Positions 21,102-26,922 of a stretch of 26,922 nucleotides of DNA are shown here, in pieces. This DNA comes from DATHYU01 sp033722675 (GTDB lineage Bacteria > Actinomycetota > Acidimicrobiia > Spongiisociales > UBA11373). Position 1 is the first letter of the stretch; each line of letters starts with the position of its first letter. Made by a program: the position numbers and the translations under genes. The stretch covers positions 1-26,922 of the forward strand of contig JAWVYO010000029.1 in the NCBI GenBank assembly GCA_033722675.1, in the 5' to 3' direction. The notes under the pieces are model-generated. The model was not told the origin of the DNA. It searched no databases and saw only the letters and a program-made list of their open reading frames with translations.

Positions 21102-21940
21102 GGCGGCGGATGCTCCACGAGTTCCTGCCGGCCGGCGGCGAGTCGGGCACGCCGATCCTCGAGATCGACGACATCCATCTGTCCTTCGCCGGACTGAAGG
21201 CCGTCGACGGCGTCTCCTTCACCGTCCACACCGACGAGATCTTCGCGGTGATCGGTCCGAACGGCGCCGGGAAGACGTCGATCTTCAACTGCATCTCCGG
21301 CGTCTATCACCCCCAGCAGGGAAGCATCCGGTTCCTCGGCGACGACCTCCTCGGCGTGCGCCCCGACCGGGTGGCCGATCGGGGCATCGCGCGCACCTTC
21401 CAGAACATCGAATTGTTCCCCCAGATGACCGTCCTCGACAATCTCATGCTGGGCCGGCACCAGCACGTCGGCTACGGCACCCCCTCGGCGATGATCCGCG
21501 TCGGGAGGGCCGCAGCGGAGGAGGCCCGAAACCGGGCCGTCGTCGAGGGGATCGTCGAGTTCCTCGAGATCCAGCACCACCGCAAGTCCTTCGTCGCCAT
21601 GCTGCCCTACGGCATCCAGAAGCGGATCGAGCTGGGACGGGCCCTCGCGATGGAGCCGAAGCTGCTGCTCCTCGACGAGCCCGTCGCCGGCATGAACGTC
21701 GAGGAGACCGAGGACATGGCCCGCTTCATCACCGACATCAAACGCGAGCTCGGCATCGGGATCATCCTCGTCGAGCACGACATGCGCATGGTCATGGACC
21801 TCGCCGACCAGGTCCTCGCCATCGACTTCGGGAAGCCCATCGCCGTCGGCACCCCGTCGGAGATCCAGCAGCACCCCGACGTCGTGCGCGCCTACCTGGG
21901 GCAGGAACACGCCATCGCCGAGACGGGAGACACCACGTGA
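21098..21940 (+). CDS. livG: Branched-chain-type ABC transporter ATPase, LivG class
   Basis: This is the second ATPase of the transporter (280 aa from the start chosen). Walker A is GPNGAGKTS (near residues 52-60). The LivG-typical GIARTFQNIELFPQMTVLDN is present. The signature reads LPYGIQKRIELGRAL rather than canonical LSGGQ; a degenerate signature is normal for LivG. Walker B is LLLLDEPVAGMN and the switch His is in ILVEHDMRMVMDLAD. I chose GTG at 21098 because it overlaps the livF stop (GTGA); an ATG at 21110 is the main alternative. Its stop overlaps the ligase GTG in the same way. Confidence 0.92.
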   Translation: MRRRMLHEFLPAGGESGTPILEIDDIHLSFAGLKAVDGVSFTVHTDEIFAVIGPNGAGKTSIFNCISGVYHPQQGSIRFLGDDLLGVRPDRVADRGIARTFQNIELFPQMTVLDNLMLGRHQHVGYGTPSAMIRVGRAAAEEARNRAVVEGIVEFLEIQHHRKSFVAMLPYGIQKRIELGRALAMEPKLLLLDEPVAGMNVEETEDMARFITDIKRELGIGIILVEHDMRMVMDLADQVLAIDFGKPIAVGTPSEIQQHPDVVRAYLGQEHAIAETGDTT

Positions 21941-23784
21941 CCACCACCGCGCCGGAGCCGACGATCACCCTCGAGACCCCTGCCGCCAAGCTGCGGCAGT
22001 GGGCCGAGACGGCCCCCGACCAGGTGGCGCTGCGCGAGAAGAACCGCGGGATCTGGCGCGAGATCACGTGGCGGCAGTACTGGGAGAGCGCCTCTCACTT
22101 CGCCCACGCCCTGCTGTCCCGGGGCATCGAGCCCGGCGACCGGGTCGCCATCCATTCCGAGAACCGCCCCGAGTGGATGTACACGGATCTGGGGACCGTG
22201 GCCGCCCGGGCCATCTGTCTCGGGTTGTACCCGACGAACCCCTCCGCGGAGGTGGAGTACCTCCTCCAGAACTCGGGCGCCCGGATCCTCGTCGTCGAGG
22301 ACCAGGAGCAGGCCGACAAGGTGCTGGCGATCCCCGCCGAGCGTCTGCCGGAGCTCGATCTCGTCGTGTTCATCGAGCGCCGCGGCGTGGACGTCTACGA
22401 CGATCCCCGCCTCGTCGGGTGGGACGAGTTCCTCGCCGAGGGGCGGGCCCACGCCGAGGCACACCCCCGGGCGCTCGACGAACGGATGGCCGCGGCCGAG
22501 CCCGACGACATCGCGTATCTCATCTACACGTCGGGCACGACGGGCCCCCCGAAGGGTGTGATGCTGTCGGTGGAGAACACCGCGTGGGCGGGCAAGCTGC
22601 TCGGATCGCCCGGCGGCCTGGTCGATCCGCCGCCGAACCAGGACGACATGACGATCTCGTACCTGCCGCTGTGTCACGTCTACGAGAAGGCCCTCAACGT
22701 CTGGCTGGCCATGTGGTACGGCCATGTCGTCCACTTCGGGGAGTCCATCGACACGCTCACCGTGGACATGCGCGACGTGCAGCCGACGATCTTCCCCGCC
22801 GTGCCGAGGATCTGGGAGCGCCTCCATGCCGCGGCCGAGGTGCGGCTCGCCTCGGCGTCGCCGCTCAAGAAGATCAATGCGGGCATCTGGCTGAAGGCGG
22901 CCGGGTACATCGGGAACACCCTCGCCCGCACCGGCGGGAAGCACACCGTGGTGTCGCGGGTGCTCCTGGCCCTCGGCGAGGTGTTCCTGTTCCGGGCGCT
23001 CAAGGAGCGCCTGGGCCTCCGCCGGGTGCGCCACGGTGTGTCGGGTGCCGCCCCGATCGCCCCCGAGATCATCCAGTTCTTCCTCGGCATCGGCGTGCCG
23101 CTCTTCGAGGGCTACGGCATGTCGGAGAACTGTGCGGTGGCGACCACGAACGGACCCGGGAGCCTGAAGCTCGGCACGGTCGGGAAGCCCTATCCGCAGA
23201 TCGAGCTGAAGCTGGACGACGACACGAACGAGATCCTCGTGCGTCACCCGGCCGTGTTCGAGGGCTACTGGCGCAACGAGGAGGCCACCCGGGAGACCCT
23301 GGACGAGGACGGGTGGCTCCACACCGGCGACGTCGGCGAGTGGGACGGCGAGTTCCTGAAGATCGTCGACCGCGTGAAGGACATCATCATCACGTCGGGC
23401 GGCAAGAACATCTCGCCGTCCGAGATCGAGAACAGCCTGAAGACGTCGCCCTTCATCAAGGAGGCGATCGTCATCGGCGATCGCCGCAAGTACCTGACCG
23501 CCCTCATCGGGATCGAGTTCGACGTGACGAGCGAGTGGGCGCAGCGCAAGAAGCTGCCCCACACGACCTACCGCGACCTGTCCGAGAAACCCGAGGTGGT
23601 GGCGCTGGTGCAGCGGGCCGTCGACGAGACGAACGAGAAGTTCTCCCGGGTGGAGGGCATCAAGTACTTCCGGCTCCTCACGAAGGAACTCGACCACGAG
23701 GACGGCGAGTTGACCGCCACCCAGAAGGTGAAGCGGAAGGTCATCGAGGAGCGCTTCGCCGACGAGATCGAGTCGATGTACTGA
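21937..23784 (+). CDS. fadD: Long-chain-type acyl-CoA synthetase (AMP-forming)
   Basis: An adenylate-forming ligase that activates a carboxylic acid with ATP and joins it to CoA (615 aa). Motifs are the phosphate loop YTSGTTGPPKG (197-207), the ATP-binding GYGMSENCA, the domain hinge WLHTGDVGEWDGEFLKIVDR, GGKNISPSEIEN, and a C-terminal lysine in TATQKVKRK. The size and the ADDIAYLIYTSG-type region fit the long-chain/ACSBG branch rather than short-chain acetyl-CoA synthetases. It starts with GTG at 21937, inside livG (GTGA overlap), and is followed by livH after 31 nt. Lying between ATPase and permease genes, it probably acts on whatever the transporter imports. The true substrate cannot be read from sequence. 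Confidence 0.92.
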   Translation: MTTTAPEPTITLETPAAKLRQWAETAPDQVALREKNRGIWREITWRQYWESASHFAHALLSRGIEPGDRVAIHSENRPEWMYTDLGTVAARAICLGLYPTNPSAEVEYLLQNSGARILVVEDQEQADKVLAIPAERLPELDLVVFIERRGVDVYDDPRLVGWDEFLAEGRAHAEAHPRALDERMAAAEPDDIAYLIYTSGTTGPPKGVMLSVENTAWAGKLLGSPGGLVDPPPNQDDMTISYLPLCHVYEKALNVWLAMWYGHVVHFGESIDTLTVDMRDVQPTIFPAVPRIWERLHAAAEVRLASASPLKKINAGIWLKAAGYIGNTLARTGGKHTVVSRVLLALGEVFLFRALKERLGLRRVRHGVSGAAPIAPEIIQFFLGIGVPLFEGYGMSENCAVATTNGPGSLKLGTVGKPYPQIELKLDDDTNEILVRHPAVFEGYWRNEEATRETLDEDGWLHTGDVGEWDGEFLKIVDRVKDIIITSGGKNISPSEIENSLKTSPFIKEAIVIGDRRKYLTALIGIEFDVTSEWAQRKKLPHTTYRDLSEKPEVVALVQRAVDETNEKFSRVEGIKYFRLLTKELDHEDGELTATQKVKRKVIEERFADEIESMY

Positions 23785-23815
23785 TGCTGTCGATGGAGAC
23801 GACGGGAGCGGATCG

Positions 23816-24742
23816 ATGACGCAGCTGATGCAGGCGCTCGTCAACGGGGTCGCGCTCGCCGGCATCTACACGCTCATCGCGCTCGGCTTCGTCGTCATCT
23901 ACAAGTCGATGCAGGTCCTCAACTTCGCCCAGCCCGGGCTCCTGCTGCTGGGCACCTACTGGGTGGTCTACTTCGCGACGGTGTGGGACTGGCCGTTCTG
24001 GGTGGCGATCCTCATCGCCGTGGGCCTGTCCGCGCTCACCGGTGTCGCCCTCGAGCGGGTGTTCCTCCGGCCGATGGTCGGCAAACCCGTGTTCGCGGTG
24101 GCGATCATGACGATCGGCATCGACGTGATCCTGCGCGTCTTCGCGTCGGACCTCCTCGGCCTCGACGTGCGGCCCATCGGCGATCCGTGGGGCCTCCAGG
24201 TGGTCGGCTGCGGTCCGGAGGACGGCCTCGGTTGCACGACCCTGTTCGGCCTCATCCTCACCCAGCGCCAGCTGGCGGCCATCGCCACCGCAGCGGTGCT
24301 GTTCGCCGCCCTGGTCGCCTTCTTCAAGTTCACCCGCATGGGCCTGGCGATGCGGGCCACGGCCTTCGACCAGGAGGTGGCGCTCACCCAGGGCGTGTCG
24401 GTGGCGGCCGTGTTCGCACTCTCGTGGGCGATCGCGGCGGTCTTCGCCATGGCGGGCGGGGTGTTCCTGGGCGCCGGCATCGGGGTGGACCGGTCCGTCG
24501 CCGTCCAGGCGCTCAAGGCGCTCCCGGTGGTGGTCGTCGGCGGGCTCGATTCGATCAACGGCGCGGTGGTCGGGGCCCTCATCATCGCCATCGCCGAGCA
24601 GCTGACCTCGACGTATCAGTTCCAGTACCTCGGTTTCCTGGGGTCGGGGTTCGCCCAGGTGGTGCCCTACCTGGTCATGTTCATCGTGCTGCTCGTCCGC
24701 CCCTACGGCCTGTTCGGCACGAAGGAGGTGGAACGGGTATGA
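23816..24742 (+). CDS. livH: Branched-chain-type ABC transporter permease, LivH class
   Basis: Membrane channel subunit (308 aa) with about eight hydrophobic helices. The start of the family pattern is visible: LVNGVALAGIYTLIALGFVVIYK, split over helix 1, then LNFAQPGLLLLG (most LivH have FAHGE). Later come MGLAMRATAFDQEVALTQG, the coupling loop to the ATPases, and VVGGLDSINGAVVGALIIAIAEQ. A predicted outside loop has two cysteines, Cys132 and Cys140 (GCGPEDGLGC), perhaps a disulfide. The ATG at 23816 overlaps the stop of an 11-codon frame that begins at the fadD stop. Its own stop overlaps the livM ATG (ATGA). Confidence 0.92.
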   Translation: MTQLMQALVNGVALAGIYTLIALGFVVIYKSMQVLNFAQPGLLLLGTYWVVYFATVWDWPFWVAILIAVGLSALTGVALERVFLRPMVGKPVFAVAIMTIGIDVILRVFASDLLGLDVRPIGDPWGLQVVGCGPEDGLGCTTLFGLILTQRQLAAIATAAVLFAALVAFFKFTRMGLAMRATAFDQEVALTQGVSVAAVFALSWAIAAVFAMAGGVFLGAGIGVDRSVAVQALKALPVVVVGGLDSINGAVVGALIIAIAEQLTSTYQFQYLGFLGSGFAQVVPYLVMFIVLLVRPYGLFGTKEVERV

Positions 24743-25929
24743 GGTTCCGCCCGGGCCTCGTCGCCGACTACCGCGAAGACGCGGCGATCTTTCGCACGGG
24801 GACCCAGCGAGTGTGGATCGCCGTCCTGCTCGTCGTCCTCGTGCTGCTCGGGGTGGGCGCCGGCATCCCGATCCTGCCGGGGCTCTTCACGCTGACCCTC
24901 GAAGGGGACATGCTCCTGCTGGCCGTCACCGCGCTGGTCGCCGCGATCGGCGCCATCGGACTCAACATCGTCACCGGGTTCGCCGGCCAGGTGTCCCTCG
25001 GCCACGCCTTCTTCCTCGGCATCGGAGCCTTCACGGCGGCCCTGCTCGGCGGCGAGGAGGTTGTCCGGTCGGTGTCGACGGGCGAGATCGTGCGGGGGTA
25101 CGAGCTCGACATGATCATCTGGCTCCCCGCTTCGGGACTGGTGGCCGCGCTCGCCGGGCTCATCGTGGCCCCGGTGGCCTTCCGACTGAAGGGCCTCTAT
25201 CTGGCCTTCGTCACCCTGGGGCTCGTGTTCGTGGGCGGGCACCTGTTCCGGGAGTTCAAGGGCATCACCGGCGGGGTCGGCCTCGGTCGGGAGGCCGCGG
25301 TGCCCTCACTCCTCGGCTTCCGGTTCGACGAGGACGGCGAGGTCTTCGGGATCTTCCTGAGCGCCGAGCAGAAGCACTTCTTCCTGGCGCTCGTGCTGCT
25401 GCTCGTGATGGGTCTGGCGGCTCGCAACCTGGCCCGATCGCGCATCGGCCGGGCGCTCTCGGCCATCCGCGACCGCGACATCGCCGCGGAGATCATGGGG
25501 ATCTCGCTCACCCGCTACAAGACGATCGCCTTCGTCGTGTCGTCCTTCTACGCCGGGATCGCCGGAGCCCTGTTGTTCTCGGTCATCGGGCGGGTGGAGC
25601 CGACCGAGTTCAGCGACCTCCCCGGGCTGCTGCTCTCGGTCGAGTACATCGCCATGGTCCTCATCGGTGGGATTGCGACCATCTCGGGATCCATCATGGG
25701 CGCCGTCTTCATCATCTTCCTCCCGAGGATGGTGGAGGAACTGGCGGCGACGGGCCTGTTGGGGTTCATCGGCGAGTCGGCGGGCTCGGGCCTCCTGGAC
25801 GTGTCGCAGCTCGCCCGGGTGCTCTTCGGCGGCTTCATCGTCGTCTTCCTCATCTTCGAACCGCTCGGGCTGTACGGCATCTGGATCCGGGTCCGCAACT
25901 ACTGGAAGGCCTTTCCCTTCTCGTACTGA
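24739..25929 (+). CDS. livM: Branched-chain-type ABC transporter permease, LivM class
   Basis: The partner channel subunit (396 aa, longer than many LivM proteins). A polar N-terminus of about 27 residues precedes the first helix. Family marks are GLNIVTGFAGQVSLGHAFF (about 74-92), LKGLYLAFVTLGLVFV, and the coupling segment IGRALSAIRDRDIAAEIMGI. Two polar inserts add length: about 98-116 (EEVVRSVSTGEIVRGYELD) and about 180-210. The ATG at 24739 overlaps the livH stop (ATGA), with GAAGGAGG upstream. A 123-nt gap with its own promoter candidate separates it from the binding-protein gene. Confidence 0.92.
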   Translation: MRFRPGLVADYREDAAIFRTGTQRVWIAVLLVVLVLLGVGAGIPILPGLFTLTLEGDMLLLAVTALVAAIGAIGLNIVTGFAGQVSLGHAFFLGIGAFTAALLGGEEVVRSVSTGEIVRGYELDMIIWLPASGLVAALAGLIVAPVAFRLKGLYLAFVTLGLVFVGGHLFREFKGITGGVGLGREAAVPSLLGFRFDEDGEVFGIFLSAEQKHFFLALVLLLVMGLAARNLARSRIGRALSAIRDRDIAAEIMGISLTRYKTIAFVVSSFYAGIAGALLFSVIGRVEPTEFSDLPGLLLSVEYIAMVLIGGIATISGSIMGAVFIIFLPRMVEELAATGLLGFIGESAGSGLLDVSQLARVLFGGFIVVFLIFEPLGLYGIWIRVRNYWKAFPFSY

Positions 25930-26052
25930 TCCCACGATCTGGCAGTCGAGGTTGTGCGACCGCTCACGTTCTCCGGTAGATTCGGGCCACGCCCGGGTAC
26001 GGGCATCGCACCGTGCCGGGCCCATCAGATCCAACAGGGAGGACACGGGACT
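25930..26052 (+). promoter_or_regulatory. Intergenic region with possible promoter and hairpin
   Basis: TTGTGC (25952-25957) and TAGATT (25977-25982) form a possible promoter with a long 19-bp spacer. A small hairpin, GCCCG (25991-25995) with CGGGC (26000-26004), would lie at the 5' end of the transcript. GGGAGG (26037-26042) is the ribosome site of the next gene. A separate promoter would let the binding protein be made in excess. Confidence 0.35.
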
Positions 26053-26922
26053 ATGAAGCGACGGCGATGGTTGACCATCGCGGCCCTGGTCACCGTCTTT
26101 GCACTCGTCGCCGCCGCATGCGGTGACGACGACGACGCAGGGACGACGACCGCGGCGCCGACCACGAGCGAGGCCACCACCACGACGGCGGCCGAGACGA
26201 CCACCACGGCCGCCGACACGACGACCACGACGGCCGCGGCGACCACGACGACCGCCGCCGGCCCGGGCGTGAACTTCGACGTCGGCGTCACGGCCGAGCC
26301 GTGCCCCGATTCGCCGAATCCCGACAACGGCTGCATCTACCTCGGTGTGATCTCGGACCTCTCCGACGGTCCGTTCGCCGCGGTGGCCGTGCCGCTCACG
26401 CAGGCCCAGGAGGACTTCTGGGGCGTCGTGAACGACAACGGCGGCCTGAACGGGTTCGACGTGGCGATCACGTCCGACAACACGATCGATGCGCACTACG
26501 TGCCGGACGAGACCGTCGCGGGCTACGAGCAGATCCGCAACGACGTCGTGGCGCTCGCCCAGATCCTGGGTACGCCGCAGTCGCAGGCGGCGCTGCCGCT
26601 GCTCGCCGAGGACCAGACGGTGGCCGCCCCGGCCACGTGGTGGTCCGGTTGGTCGTTCCCCGAGTTCGACCAGGGCCTCATCCTGGAAGCCGGCTCGTCC
26701 TACTGCTTCGAGGGCATGAACTCCATGACCTTCGCGGCGCAGAACTTCGTGGGTGACGCCACCGGCTTCACCAGCCCGGCGGACATCCCCTGGGCCATCG
26801 TCGCCTTCCCCGGCGACTACGGCGGCGACTGGGCCGCCGGCGCGAAGATCGCCGCAGCCGAGCTCGGCTTCGGCGCGCCGCTGGAGATCCTGCAGATCCC
26901 CTTCTCGGTCGGGGGGACGGCC
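26053..26922 (+). CDS. Substrate-binding lipoprotein of the HAAT transporter (partial)
   Basis: This gene runs off the window end; 290 codons are visible without a stop. It would bind the ligand outside the cell and present it to the LivHM channel. The N-terminus is MKRRRW, then a hydrophobic stretch ending AAAC, putting the lipidated Cys at residue 23, though the lipobox is weak at -3. Next comes GDDDD and a linker to about residue 72 built of Thr runs and Ala. The binding domain begins near VNFDVGVTAEPC; YLGVISDLSDGPFAAV and DFWGVVNDNGGLNGFDV resemble periplasmic-binding family 6 (LivK/AmiC). Two cysteines (CPDSPNPDNGC) may form a disulfide. The ATG at 26053 has GGGAGG 10 nt upstream. Confidence 0.88.
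   Translation, partial: MKRRRWLTIAALVTVFALVAAACGDDDDAGTTTAAPTTSEATTTTAAETTTTAADTTTTTAAATTTTAAGPGVNFDVGVTAEPCPDSPNPDNGCIYLGVISDLSDGPFAAVAVPLTQAQEDFWGVVNDNGGLNGFDVAITSDNTIDAHYVPDETVAGYEQIRNDVVALAQILGTPQSQAALPLLAEDQTVAAPATWWSGWSFPEFDQGLILEAGSSYCFEGMNSMTFAAQNFVGDATGFTSPADIPWAIVAFPGDYGGDWAAGAKIAAAELGFGAPLEILQIPFSVGGTA

Noticed and set aside
21892..23865. 657-residue minus-strand open frame opposite the acyl-CoA ligase
   Set aside because: Same antisense GC effect; it spans gene boundaries of the plus-strand operon and has no domain signature.
26122..26268. Simple-sequence ACG/ACC repeat as a phase-variable tract
   Set aside because: The repeat is an imperfect mix of Thr and Ala codons with varied third bases and no long pure tract. 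It encodes a lipoprotein linker and stays in frame.

Overview
This window is about 27 kb of very GC-rich chromosomal DNA. The genes are tightly packed, with many ATGA or GTGA 4-nt overlaps and frequent GTG starts. It reads as a free-living Actinomycetota genome. The evidence is a WhiB-family protein, a SenX3/RegX3-like pair next to the pst operon, an AhpE-type peroxiredoxin, a DUF2342 zincin, and a type-B SdhCAB. Two lipoproteins with a CGDDD motif followed by a Thr-rich linker make me lean toward the Acidimicrobiia. That placement is inference, since no rRNA is present.

Layout. 1-274: non-coding, with an imperfect tandem repeat and two strong hairpins. 275-2612 (minus): a membrane protein of unknown function, an SCP2-type sterol-carrier protein and a DHDPS/NAL-family aldolase. 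2707-6141 (plus): sdhCAB. 6299-6598: a WhiB regulator with a clear housekeeping promoter. 6666-7586: an unknown anchored protein with a restriction-endonuclease-like C-terminus. 7697-9575 (plus): an ECF sigma factor, a zinc-finger anti-sigma factor and a secreted RseB-like sensor, all overlapping, preceded by an ECF-type promoter that suggests autoregulation. 9572-14739 (minus): phoU, pstB, pstA, pstC and pstS (transcribed from pstS to phoU). 14935-16835 (plus): a divergent SenX3/RegX3-like two-component system. The pstS/kinase intergenic region holds a register of 11-bp repeats that looks like a PHO box. 16832-19768 (minus): peroxiredoxin, DUF2342 zincin and an HtrA-type protease. 19781-20236 (plus): moaE. 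20316-26922 (plus): a branched-chain/HAAT ABC transporter operon (F, G, acyl-CoA ligase, H, M), followed by a substrate-binding lipoprotein cut by the window end.

How the genes work together. The phosphate block is a full sense-and-uptake module: PstSCAB imports phosphate, PhoU couples transport to signalling, and the kinase/regulator pair probably acts on the repeats in front of pstS. The sigma/anti-sigma/RseB block looks like an envelope-stress module, and the HtrA protease 10 kb away is a plausible target, though I see no matching ECF promoter in front of it. The transporter operon contains a long-chain-type acyl-CoA ligase, so its substrate may be a carboxylic acid that is activated to a CoA thioester after uptake rather than an amino acid.

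I found no mobile elements, CRISPR arrays, tRNA or rRNA genes. Most of the window is conserved core genome. The points most worth checking are regulatory (PHO-box array, ECF promoter, candidate leaderless starts), the degenerate nuclease-like protein, and the ligase-containing transporter operon. I do not see a clearly new multi-gene system.
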